Source of the DNA: Actinopolyspora alba
Lineage (GTDB): Bacteria; Actinomycetota; Actinomycetes; Mycobacteriales; Pseudonocardiaceae
Assembly: GCF_900112765.1 (NCBI RefSeq)
Contig: NZ_FOMZ01000010.1
Span: forward strand, 62,001-126,000
Length of the DNA stretch: 64,000 nucleotides
Direction of reading: 5' to 3'
Both the position numbers and the translations under genes were made by a program. The notes under the pieces were generated by a model that did not search any database, had not been told where the DNA came from, and was given only the letters and a program-made list of their open reading frames with translations. Positions 9,044 through 16,916 of this stretch are shown in pieces (position 1 is the stretch's first letter; each line of letters starts with the position of its first letter).

Positions 9044-9775
9044 ATGAGCGTCACCGCGACCCTGCTGTCACCCCTGCTTACCAACGGATCCGCGCGCCCG
9101 CTGATCACGCACTACGACGAGGCCGCGGGAGGCAGGATCGAGCTCTCCCGCGCCACGGTGGGCAACTGGGCCGCGAAAACGGCCAACTGGCTGACCGAGG
9201 AGCTCGACCTCGAACCGGGCATGTCGGTGGCCGTTCGGCTGCCCGCCCACTGGCAGACCGCCGGTATCCTGCTCGGCGCCTGGTGGTGCGGTGCTCGCGT
9301 GACGGACTCCCCTGCCGGAGCCGAGGCGGCGTTCGTCCCGGGACAACGGGTTTCCGAGGGCAGCGGAGCGCACACCGTCGTCGCGGTGGGGCTGGACGCC
9401 CTCGGGGGATCCGTGGCGGGACTCGAAGACAAGGTGTTGGACTACGCCTCCGAGGTGCGGATACGCGGTGACGAGTTCAGCCCGCTGCTGCCGGTTCCCG
9501 GCGACACCCCCGCGTTGTTCGACTCCACCGTGGACGAGGTGATCGAGGCGGCGCGGCGGAGTGCCGCGAGCTCGGGCATCGGCGAACAGGACCGGGTACT
9601 TTCCACGCTGGACTGGAAGCTCCCGGACGGGGCGGTGGACGGCCTGCTGGCGGTGCTGTCCGCGCGGGCATCACTGGTACAGCTCACCGGCCTGCCGGAG
9701 AGCGGGAACACCGAGCTGCTGAACAAACGTCGCTCCGACGAGAAGATCACGGTGGAGCTGGGCGCAGAGGACTGA
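9044..9775 (+). CDS. TIGR03089-type protein (truncated AMP-binding fold)
   Basis: A 243-residue actinobacterial protein resembling the N-terminal part of acyl-AMP ligases: LSRATVGNWAAKTANWLTEE near residues 35-55 and a VRLPAHWQTAGILLGAWWCGA stretch near 66-86 are typical of the TIGR03089 family. The ATP-binding P-loop and C-terminal domain of true ligases are missing, so catalysis is doubtful. In related genomes it is conserved, often near envelope-glycan and LCP genes, as here. Start is the ATG six bases after a -10 box. Function unknown. Confidence 0.8.
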   Translation: MSVTATLLSPLLTNGSARPLITHYDEAAGGRIELSRATVGNWAAKTANWLTEELDLEPGMSVAVRLPAHWQTAGILLGAWWCGARVTDSPAGAEAAFVPGQRVSEGSGAHTVVAVGLDALGGSVAGLEDKVLDYASEVRIRGDEFSPLLPVPGDTPALFDSTVDEVIEAARRSAASSGIGEQDRVLSTLDWKLPDGAVDGLLAVLSARASLVQLTGLPESGNTELLNKRRSDEKITVELGAED

Positions 9776-9827
9776 CGGGACGACAAAACCGGATCCGACA
9801 CGTCTCGCAATTTGCATTACTCGCAAG

Positions 9828-9833
9828 TAGCAT
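9828..9833 (+). promoter_or_regulatory. -10 box TAGCAT, six bases from GTG (leaderless)
   Basis: TAGCAT is followed by six bases and then the GTG at 9840. No ribosome site is visible. Same geometry as at 9032, 19673, 30455 and 58364. Confidence 0.5.
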
Positions 9834-9839
9834 CAGGGT

Positions 9840-10625
9840 GTGTCAGATGCGACGCGGACGCTGTTCGAGACCGACGGGACCGGATTCGTCCCTACCGAGG
9901 CCGCGGGCAACCCCTGGGGCGAACTGACCGGGGGCGGGCCGGTGGCGGGACTGCTGGCGCGCGCCATCGAGCGCGCGGCGGCCGATCCCGAGCTGTTCGT
10001 GGCCCGGATGACCTTCGACCTGATGCGTCCGGTTCCCCGCGAACACGTGGCGGTATCGACCCGCACCCTGCGGTCGGGCAAACGCCTCCAGGTGATCGAA
10101 GCGGAGCTGAACAGGGGTGAAGAGACGCTCACCCGGGCGACCGCCCAGTTGCTGCGGCGCAGCGAGCTGGACGGGTCGAACTCCACGTCGGTTCCGCCGT
10201 TCACCGGCCCGGACGGGATCGCCGACGGATCGCTGATCCCTCCCGAACTCGGGTTGCGCTGGGGAGTGCACGACGTGGTCGACGTGCGGTGGATCGACGA
10301 CCAGAGCAGCCCGGACGCCAGCAGGGTGTGGATGCGGATGCCGGTGCCGCTGTTGCCGACCGAGCCGATGACCCCGCTGGTGCACACCGCCACCCTGGTG
10401 GACTGCATCAGCGCGGCCAGCCCGATAGGCGAGCTGTTCGGCCCCTGGATCAACACCGACATCACCTGCTACCTGCATCGTGAGCTGGCAGGCGAATGGC
10501 TCGGTATGGAGATCCGGCGGGACGTCGAGACCAGCGGCATCGGGGTGGCACGAGCGCGGCTGTTCGACACCTACGGCCCGATCGGCACGGCCCAGGAAGC
10601 GGTCCTCGTCAACGAGCTCGGTTGA
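9840..10625 (+). CDS. Acyl-CoA thioesterase-like double hot-dog protein
   Basis: A 261-residue protein with two tandem hot-dog domains. The first holds GGGPVAGLLARAIERAA and the FDLMRPVPREHVAVSTRTLRSGK strand-helix, the usual N-terminal half of actinobacterial 'thioesterase family proteins'; the second contains the WIND/WINTDITCYLHRELAGEWLGM motif typical of the C-terminal half. It would hydrolyse fatty acyl-CoA in the cytoplasm; the chain length preference is not readable. GTG 9840 follows a -10 box directly. Convergent with purE. Confidence 0.85.
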   Translation: MSDATRTLFETDGTGFVPTEAAGNPWGELTGGGPVAGLLARAIERAAADPELFVARMTFDLMRPVPREHVAVSTRTLRSGKRLQVIEAELNRGEETLTRATAQLLRRSELDGSNSTSVPPFTGPDGIADGSLIPPELGLRWGVHDVVDVRWIDDQSSPDASRVWMRMPVPLLPTEPMTPLVHTATLVDCISAASPIGELFGPWINTDITCYLHRELAGEWLGMEIRRDVETSGIGVARARLFDTYGPIGTAQEAVLVNELG

Positions 10626-10660
10626 GTGGGGCTTCCCGGTTCCGCACGGGGTTGACTCTC

Positions 10661-11191
10661 CTACTCCCCGCCCGCGACCCGCTCACGCAGCGCGGAGTCC
10701 TTGTCCAGCACCTTGGTCTCCAGCTCGTCCTGGAACCGGCTCATCCGGTCGCGCAGTCGCGCACCGAGCTCTCCCGAGTCGGCGGCCAGCGTGCGCACGG
10801 CGAGCAGCCCGGCGTTGCGGGCGCCACCGACTGACACGGTCGCCACCGGGATACCGGCGGGCATCTGCACTATGGACAGCAGCGAGTCCATCCCGTCCAG
10901 GTACTTCAGCGGCACCGGAACACCGATCACCGGCAGCACGGTGGCCGAGGCGACCATGCCGGGAAGGTGAGCGGCACCGCCCGCCCCGGCGATGACGACC
11001 CGGATCCCGCGGTCGGCCGCGCCGCCCGCGTAGTCCAGCATCCGCTGCGGGGTGCGGTGCGCCGAGTACACGCCCACCTCGTAGGGGACGTCGAACTCGC
11101 GCAACGCCTCCCCCGCTTCGCGCATCACCGACCAGTCCGAATCGCTGCCCATCACCAGACCCACCAGCGGCGTCCGCTCGTCGGACTCCAC
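10661..11191 (-). CDS. purE: 5-(carboxyamino)imidazole ribonucleotide mutase
   Basis: PurE rearranges N5-CAIR to CAIR in purine synthesis. The protein shows the signature loop GSDSDW near residue 16, YSAHRTP near 42 and the [11 protein letters not shown] active-site loop near 69. About 176 residues, as usual for class I PurE, with an extra charged C-terminal tail ([21 protein letters not shown]). GTG 11191 is eight bases after GGAGG; TTG 11194, five bases after it, is nearly as good. A TAGGCT -10 box lies near 11229. Its partner purK sits 3.3 kb away, separated by unrelated genes. Confidence 0.95.
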   Translation of the reverse strand: MESDERTPLVGLVMGSDSDWSVMREAGEALREFDVPYEVGVYSAHRTPQRMLDYAGGAADRGIRVVIAGAGGAAHLPGMVASATVLPVIGVPVPLKYLDGMDSLLSIVQMPAGIPVATVSVGGARNAGLLAVRTLAADSGELGARLRDRMSRFQDELETKVLDKDSALRERVAGGE

Positions 11192-11287
11192 CAACGCTTC
11201 CTCCCGAGGTCGTCGAAATCGCTTTCCCGGCGAGCCTAGATGCCCGGACGCGAGTTCGGTCGGGCGGTGGAAACCAGCGGGGAGCCG

Positions 11288-12211
11288 CTACTGGTGGTCC
11301 TGCGGTGCCGCCAGGGTCTGCTGCTCGGTCACGGTCGCCAACGCGTCGACGCAGGCACGGATCGCCGGGCGCTCGGAGTCGGTACGCCAGACGGCGAGCA
11401 CCTGCCGCTGCAGCACCGGTCTGGTTCGCACCACCGCTACTCCGCCGGGCACCGAGTCGCGGGCCAGTCTGGGCACCAGCGCCGCCGCGAGATTGGCGGC
11501 CACCAGTTCGAGCTGGGTGGGATACCCCGCGACGTTGCAGGTGATGCGCGGCTCGAACTCCTGGGCCCGCAGGGTCTGCACCAACCACTCGTGGCAGGCG
11601 GTCCCGGTGGCCCAGCTCACCCACGGCGTGTCGGCAAGTTCGTGCAGCGAGACCGTGGTGCGGTGGGCGAGCCGGTGCTGCTCCGGCAGCGCGACGTCGG
11701 CGGTGTCGGTGCACAACCTGCGGTAGCCGACCTCGGCGGGCAGCTGCGCGGGGAGCCGGTCCCAGCTCTCCAGCACCGCCAGGTCGAGGTCTCGCCCCAC
11801 CAGGGCGGGCAGGGTCTCCTCGGCCTCACCCTCGCGCAGCGTCACCTCCAACCGTGGGTGCCTGCGGTGCAGCGCGCTCAACGCACCGGGAACCACCGCT
11901 CGCAGCACGGTGGAGATCGAGCCGATGCGCAGCGGACCGAGGATCTCCTCGCTGAGGCCGTCGAGGTCGGACTGCGCCTCCGACATCCGCGAGAGGATCT
12001 CCGAGGCGTGCTTGGCCAGCACGTGACCCGCGGCTGTGAGGCGGACACCGCGACCGTGCTGCTCCAGCAGCTGGTGTCCTGCCTCACGTTCCAGCTTGGC
12101 GAGCTGCTGCGAGACGCCGGAGGGAGTCACGTGCAGCACCGACGCTGCCAGCGCCACGGATCCGTGCGCTGCGACGGCGTGCAACGCACGGAGTCGCTCC
12201 ACGTTGAACAC
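11288..12211 (-). CDS. LysR family transcriptional regulator
   Basis: A 307-residue regulator with the LysR winged helix-turn-helix at residues 1-60 (LRALHAVAAHGSVALAAS, SGVSQQLAKLE) and a periplasmic-binding-like effector domain from about 90 to 295. It is divergent from an EamA transporter gene 74 bp away and very likely controls it; a T-N11-A LysR box lies between them. The ligand is unknown, probably a substrate of the transporter. Confidence 0.93.
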   Translation of the reverse strand: MFNVERLRALHAVAAHGSVALAASVLHVTPSGVSQQLAKLEREAGHQLLEQHGRGVRLTAAGHVLAKHASEILSRMSEAQSDLDGLSEEILGPLRIGSISTVLRAVVPGALSALHRRHPRLEVTLREGEAEETLPALVGRDLDLAVLESWDRLPAQLPAEVGYRRLCTDTADVALPEQHRLAHRTTVSLHELADTPWVSWATGTACHEWLVQTLRAQEFEPRITCNVAGYPTQLELVAANLAAALVPRLARDSVPGGVAVVRTRPVLQRQVLAVWRTDSERPAIRACVDALATVTEQQTLAAPQDHQ

Positions 12212-12243
12212 GGAAGTGATACTACCGAATTCCGACCAGAAAC

Positions 12244-12260
12244 ATTCGATTGTGCTGAAT
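12244..12260. promoter_or_regulatory. LysR-type operator between LysR and EamA genes
   Basis: ATTC-N9-GAAT, an imperfectly symmetric site containing T(12246)-N11-A(12258), the LysR consensus. It is centred in the divergent 74-bp intergenic region. Confidence 0.5.
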
Positions 12261-12285
12261 ATTTTCGACCCGCATCGTTGAAGTC

Positions 12286-13200
12286 ATGACCACCCCCGAC
12301 ACCGAACGACGTCCTGCCGAACGCGCCAGCGCCCCCGACGCACGACTGGTACTGACGATCGGTGCCACGATCCTGTCGGGCTCCGCGCTGTTCATGCAGC
12401 TGTCCGGAACGACGGCGGGCACGGCGGCGTTCTACCGCTGCCTGCTCGCACTGCCGGTGCTGCTTCCGCTGGCACTGCTCGAACGGCGCCGACTCGGCGG
12501 CCGGGCTTTCCGGTGGCAGGCGCTGGATCTGCTGGCGGGGTTCTTCCTGGGACTGGACCTGGTGCTGTGGGGTGAGTCCATCGTCAACATCGGCACCGGC
12601 ATCGCCACGGTGCTCAACAACGTCCAGGTGCTGGCCGCACCGATGCTGGCGCTGCTGATCACCCGTGAACGACTCTCGACGGGTTTCCTGCTGGCCACAC
12701 CGGTGATGCTCGCCGGGGTTGCGCTGGTGGGCGGCGTAGCGGACAGCCAAGCCTTCGGCGATGCCCCCGCCTACGGCGCGCTGCTGGGAGCCGCTTCGGG
12801 AGTGGCCTACGGCGGCTATCTCTTCCTGCTGCGACTGGGCGGTACGCGACACGCCAGGCACCGCTTCTCGCCGGTCTGCCTCGCCTCCGCCTCCGCCGCC
12901 GCCACCGCGCTGCTGCTCGGCGGACCGTGGCAGGGCGTGGAACTGGCGGTAGATTGGCCCGCCCTGGGCTGGCTGGCCGCGCTCGCACTCTCGTCACAGG
13001 TGACGGGCCTACTGGTGGTGGGGTCGGCGCTGCCTCGGGTGCCGAGCAGCGTCGGCAGCACCCTGTTGCTGCTGCAACCGGTGCTGGCCGTGTTGTGGGG
13101 AGTGCTGCTGCTCGGGGAATCACCCACGTGGTGGCAGCTGCTGGGATGCGCACTGGTGGTGGGGACGGTCTGGTTCACCAGCCGTCGGGTGCGCTCCTGA
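12286..13200 (+). CDS. EamA/DMT-superfamily transporter
   Basis: A 304-residue inner membrane protein with about ten hydrophobic helices in two EamA repeats: the first includes STTAGTAAFYRCLLALP-like sequence and NVQVLAAPMLALLI, the second LSSQVTGLLVVGSALPRVPSSVGSTLLLLQPVLAV. This is the drug/metabolite exporter architecture. The divergent LysR gene is its likely regulator. Substrate unknown; small metabolite or amino acid efflux is most common for such pairs. Confidence 0.9.
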   Translation: MTTPDTERRPAERASAPDARLVLTIGATILSGSALFMQLSGTTAGTAAFYRCLLALPVLLPLALLERRRLGGRAFRWQALDLLAGFFLGLDLVLWGESIVNIGTGIATVLNNVQVLAAPMLALLITRERLSTGFLLATPVMLAGVALVGGVADSQAFGDAPAYGALLGAASGVAYGGYLFLLRLGGTRHARHRFSPVCLASASAAATALLLGGPWQGVELAVDWPALGWLAALALSSQVTGLLVVGSALPRVPSSVGSTLLLLQPVLAVLWGVLLLGESPTWWQLLGCALVVGTVWFTSRRVRS

Positions 13201-13233
13201 CGCACCACGAGCTGCGGTGGTCCGGGGCTGCCC

Positions 13234-13250
13234 CCGGGCCGCGAGGCCCG
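13234..13250 (+). terminator. Short GC hairpin between convergent genes
   Basis: CGGGCC-GCGA-GGCCCG hairpin, about 35 bp after the EamA stop and before the end of the convergent secreted-protein gene. There is no T run, as is common in high-GC actinobacteria. Confidence 0.35.
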
Positions 13251-13267
13251 AGGACAGCGAACTTCGA

Positions 13268-13729
13268 TCAGGAGGATCCGCCACCGTCACTGCTGCCCCA
13301 GTTGCACTTGTGCCGCGTCGGGTTGTCCGTCTTCCAGTCCGGGTTGGAGAAACGGTCGGACTCCATGTTCCACTCCGGCTCCTTGCGACCGAACGCGGCG
13401 TGGCAGTCGAACTGCTGGCGCAGGGTGTCCCGGTTCGGGAAGCTCACGCAGTTCCGCAGATCACCCCAGGCCACCCCGACCGAGGGGTGGGGGACGCGCA
13501 GGGCGTGCGACGGGACCATGTTGACCTTGAACATGTCACCCCTGTTGTCCACCGACGCCTTGTTGATCAGCAGGCTGCCGCAGGAACGCCAGCCCTGGTC
13601 CGGTGGCAGCGGGGCGGCTTGTGCCTGACCCGCGGCCGGTCCCGCACCCAGCAGTGTGGCGGCCAACGTGGTGACCGCCACGAGTGCGAACCGTTTCGTC
13701 GCGCGGGCGGTCCTGGTGGATCCGAGCAT
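13268..13729 (-). CDS. Small secreted protein of unknown function
   Basis: A 153-residue protein with a clear Sec signal peptide: basic RTARATKRF, a hydrophobic LVAVTTLAATLLGAG core and a cleavage region AGQAQA-A near residue 40. The mature part is about 115 residues with four cysteines (CGS, CVS, CHA, CNW), suggesting two disulfides, and a Ser/Gly tail. ATG 13729 is chosen because GAGGAG is eight bases before it; an in-frame GTG at 13744 overlaps that ribosome site. It ends convergent with the transporter. No family recognised with confidence. Confidence 0.75.
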   Translation of the reverse strand: MLGSTRTARATKRFALVAVTTLAATLLGAGPAAGQAQAAPLPPDQGWRSCGSLLINKASVDNRGDMFKVNMVPSHALRVPHPSVGVAWGDLRNCVSFPNRDTLRQQFDCHAAFGRKEPEWNMESDRFSNPDWKTDNPTRHKCNWGSSDGGGSS

Positions 13730-14032
13730 CTTTACGCTCCTCACGCTTTCGGCAGACGCGGTGTTTCACCGATGTCGGTCGAGCACGGAAGCGAATCGCC
13801 GGAGCAGGCCGTCCCGATTCGGGGAGACGGCCGCGAACCTCGGAGGACGTCCGACACTCACAGCGATACCTCGTAACACTCGATGACCGCCGCTGGTTCT
13901 AACAAGTCCGAATCACACGGAAAACCACGTTCGCCACATCGGATCGGTTCAGATGTGGATCTCATCGGATCCGGTTACCACGGAAAGAGCAGAGCAGCCG
14001 CCGGACCGAATGAAGGTTACGCGGGGAAGAGC

Positions 14033-14254
14033 TCAACCATCTCGCAATGCTGCCACGAACTCGCGCCACCGTAACGGGTCGAACACCAGCACCGGCGAGG
14101 CATCACCCCGTTTGCTGTCCCGCACACCAACCACGTCGAGTGCCGAAGCGACCTCTACACAGTCGCGCTCCGGATCGCTGCGACTGGACTTGCGCCATGT
14201 GCTTCCGCTCCACAGCGCCGAACCGATGCCGCCATCACTCGGCCCGGGCGTCAA
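14033..14254 (-). CDS. DUF397 protein without XRE partner
   Basis: A 73-residue DUF397 domain: STWRKSSRSDPERDCVEVA near residues 19-37, then VVGVRDSKRG and the C-terminal FDPLRWREFVAALRDG. DUF397 proteins usually lie next to an XRE/DUF5753 regulator in actinobacteria, but none is adjacent here. The only in-frame start is a TTG at 14254 that lies inside a copy of the ATTTC-N4-GAAAT palindrome, so either the start is unusual or the gene lost its 5' end when the repeat arrived. Confidence 0.6.
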   Translation of the reverse strand: MTPGPSDGGIGSALWSGSTWRKSSRSDPERDCVEVASALDVVGVRDSKRGDASPVLVFDPLRWREFVAALRDG

Positions 14255-14269
14255 TTTCTCGCGAAATCG
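14250..14269 (-). repeat. Dispersed ATTTC-N4-GAAAT palindrome, copy 3
   Basis: GTCAATTTCTCGCGAAATCG on the + strand, the exact reverse complement of copy 1 at 4001. It overlaps the putative TTG start of the DUF397 gene. Confidence 0.8.
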
Positions 14270-14478
14270 CCGCGCCGGAGCAACGCGGGCCGCAGCTTCC
14301 GCACACCCGTCATGCGGGCAAGCAGCGCGGTTGCCCCCGGTGCGTGAGTCGGATGCATCGCGAGGCCGGGCCGCTCGCCGCGTAGGTCGCTACTCAAGAG
14401 CCGGTCCAACGCGGCAAGGCGCCGACTCACGTGCCGGCTAACCAACCACGTCGAGGAGCGGGTCCAACACGGTATCCA

Positions 14479-15663
14479 TCAGTGGATGGAGTAACCATCG
14501 GGCCACTCGGCGTGCGCGAGCCAGTGCGCGGCCAGCCGCGCCCGCTCGCTGACCTCGTCCATCCGCTCGCCGAGCATGTTGACGTGGCCGACCTTGCGTC
14601 CGGGCCGCTCGGTCTTGCCGTAGAGGTGCAGCTTGGCCCCGGGGAAACGCGCGAACAGGTGATGCACCCGTTCGTCCACGCTCATCCGCGGCTCGGTGGG
14701 GGCGGCCAGGATGTTGCCCATCGCCACGGCGGGCGCGGTCAGCTCGGTGGTACCCAGCGGGTAGTCCAGCACGGCCCGCAGGTGCTGCTCGAACTGCGAG
14801 GTCCGCGACCCGTCGATGCTGAAGTGTCCGGAGTTGTGCGGTCGCATCGCCAGTTCGTTGATCACCAGGCCGTCCGCGGTCTCGAACATCTCCACCGCGA
14901 GAACGCCGACCACGCCCAACTCTTCGGCGATGCGCAGCGCGATGTCCTGCGCCCGCTGCGTCAGCTCCTCGGAGGCGTCGGGCGCCGGGGCGAGCACTCG
15001 CACGCAGATGCCCTCGGACTGCACGGTCTCCACCACCGGCCAGGCACCCCCCTGCCCGAACGGCGAGCGGGCGACGAGCACCGCGAGTTCCCTGCGCAGC
15101 GCCACCCGCTGCTCGACCAGCAGCGGCGCCCCGGCATCGAGCAGTTCGGCGGTGGTGCGGCGCGCGCCGTCCGGTGTGTCCAGCACCCACACACCCTTGC
15201 CGTCGTACCCACCGCGCGCGGTCTTGAGCACGCAGGGCCAACCGTGGGCGGCGCCGAACTCCAGCACGTCGGTGACGCTGCCGACCTCCGCGAACGGGGG
15301 TACCGGCAGTTCGAGGTCACGCAGCTTGCGTCGCATCACGAGCTTGTCCTGGGCGTGCAGCAGCGCGTCCGGCCCGGGGTGCACCGCCACGCCTTCGGCG
15401 GCGAGCGCCCGCAGGTGCTCGTTGGGGACGTGTTCGTGGTCGAACGTGACGGCGTCGCAGCCTTCGGCGAACGTGCGCAGCGCGGCGAGGTCGGTGTGCG
15501 AACCGATCTCGATGTTCGGCGCGACCAGTGCGGCCGATTCGTCCGGGGAGGCCGCCAACACCTTCAGCGATTGACCGAGCCCGATGGCGGCCTGGTGTGT
15601 CATGCGCGCGAGTTGACCGCCACCGACCATGCCGACGACGGGAGTTGCAGTGCGGTGGTCCAC
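14479..15663 (-). CDS. purK: 5-(carboxyamino)imidazole ribonucleotide synthase
   Basis: PurK is the ATP-grasp enzyme that carboxylates AIR to N5-CAIR, the substrate of PurE. The 394-residue protein has GGGQLARM at residues 14-21, the ATP-grasp B-domain lid around GGYDGKGVW, and the ELAMRPHNSGHFSIDGSRTSQFEQH loop that binds the substrate near residue 280. GTG 15663 lies nine bases downstream of a TAGGCT -10 box and lacks a ribosome site, so it may be leaderless. It is transcribed in the same direction as purE but not in an operon with it. Confidence 0.95.
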   Translation of the reverse strand: MDHRTATPVVGMVGGGQLARMTHQAAIGLGQSLKVLAASPDESAALVAPNIEIGSHTDLAALRTFAEGCDAVTFDHEHVPNEHLRALAAEGVAVHPGPDALLHAQDKLVMRRKLRDLELPVPPFAEVGSVTDVLEFGAAHGWPCVLKTARGGYDGKGVWVLDTPDGARRTTAELLDAGAPLLVEQRVALRRELAVLVARSPFGQGGAWPVVETVQSEGICVRVLAPAPDASEELTQRAQDIALRIAEELGVVGVLAVEMFETADGLVINELAMRPHNSGHFSIDGSRTSQFEQHLRAVLDYPLGTTELTAPAVAMGNILAAPTEPRMSVDERVHHLFARFPGAKLHLYGKTERPGRKVGHVNMLGERMDEVSERARLAAHWLAHAEWPDGYSIH

Positions 15664-15672
15664 AGCCCGGAT

Positions 15673-15678
15673 AGCCTA
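15673..15678 (-). promoter_or_regulatory. -10 box TAGGCT of purK
   Basis: On the minus strand TAGGCT ends nine bases before the purK GTG. A near-leaderless transcript is expected. Confidence 0.45.
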
Positions 15679-15757
15679 CCCGTTCGAGGGACCGGACCGA
15701 GCGTCGGTATCCCCACCGCAACTCCCCCGCCGCGGGTTCGACAACGCGATCAGCGAC

Positions 15758-16738
15758 TCAGCGGAGCGAGGTGAGCAGTTCGCAGGCTCCCGAGTACTCG
15801 GTCGGCAGCGGCGACCGGCGAATTCGCACGGCGCTGCCGGAGTCGTCCAGTGCCCGCGCCAGCTCCGGATCGGCCAGCACGCGCTCGTTGATCGCGGTCT
15901 CGGCGCGGGAACAGCGTTCCGCCAGCCGCGTGTCGTCCCGCGTGAGCACCACGGGTGTGGACTCGCGCAGCAATGACACGGTTTCACCGGCGTCGAACAC
16001 GTCCCGCAGCACATCGGCGGCCAGCACCACCGCCATCAGCCGCGCCCACCGGTGATCGTCCCCCGGCAGCCGGAGCGTGACGACGAGCAGCGCGTAGCTG
16101 TCCCGTCCGGGAGACGTTGCCGACCCGGCTCCGGCGGCCCGGGTCTCGCGGTACACCTCGTACAGCCGCATCCGCAGGTAGGACAGCGTGCTCAGCCCGG
16201 TCAGCGCGTCGGTGACCTCCCGGGCCGCCGAGCGGCCCGCGACCACGTCGGCCCATGCCAGCGCGGCGCGGCGCAGCAACCACGTGGGGACGTCGTCGCA
16301 CTCCTCGCTGACCAGGGCGGTGCCGGTGTCCTCACGCGAGAGCACGGCGTGCAGCACTCCCAGGTCCCGCAGGGTCTCGTCCAGCCCGATCCCGGAATCC
16401 GCCCGCTGCGCCGCGAGTTCATCGACCGCGTCCCCCGGATCGTCGCCGATTATCACGGCCTCGCACACCCGGTCGACCGCGGGACAGGCCCAGTCGCCGG
16501 GAAACGGCCAGCCGGAGGCCAGCGTCGCGCCACGCCACCGGGACCGCAACGCGCGGTAGCGTTCCGCCCCACCCGCAACGCTCGTCGCGCGACCGGACGG
16601 GATCGCCCGCGCACCGAGCTGCCCAGGATTCGAGCCGCGCTGCCCCGGATTCGAATCCCGCGGTTGCGACGTTCCGGGGTCGTTCGATTCCCCGCCACAT
16701 CTCGACTGTTCGGGTGATTGCTCCCTCGGAGGTTCCAT
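15758..16738 (-). CDS. Hypothetical protein with a GGDEF-like DALTGL motif
   Basis: A 326-residue soluble protein. The first 60 residues are disordered with repeats of SNPGQ; the rest is helical. Around residue 175 it reads VTDALTGLSTLSYLRMRLYEVY, close to the DxLTGLxNRxxLxxRL motif that opens GGDEF domains, but no GGDEF active site is present, so cyclic-di-GMP synthesis is not expected. It is divergent from the sigma/anti-sigma fusion gene with 178 bp between them, and may share its control. A candidate start with GGAGG upstream is ATG 16738. No confident family assignment. Confidence 0.7.
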   Translation of the reverse strand: MEPPREQSPEQSRCGGESNDPGTSQPRDSNPGQRGSNPGQLGARAIPSGRATSVAGGAERYRALRSRWRGATLASGWPFPGDWACPAVDRVCEAVIIGDDPGDAVDELAAQRADSGIGLDETLRDLGVLHAVLSREDTGTALVSEECDDVPTWLLRRAALAWADVVAGRSAAREVTDALTGLSTLSYLRMRLYEVYRETRAAGAGSATSPGRDSYALLVVTLRLPGDDHRWARLMAVVLAADVLRDVFDAGETVSLLRESTPVVLTRDDTRLAERCSRAETAINERVLADPELARALDDSGSAVRIRRSPLPTEYSGACELLTSLR

Positions 16739-16916
16739 TCTTCCTCCCCTTCTGGTGACTCCCCGCCGTGGGGACGCCTCGGGGAGTGGTCCGTGACGGT
16801 GATTCGAATAGCGTTCACCCGGAGAGTTCGATCACAATAACCGCTGAGTACAGTGCTGATCACGCCGCGGACACGCCGCGAGCCGTCATCGACACACACC
16901 GAGGGGAGCGTACGGC

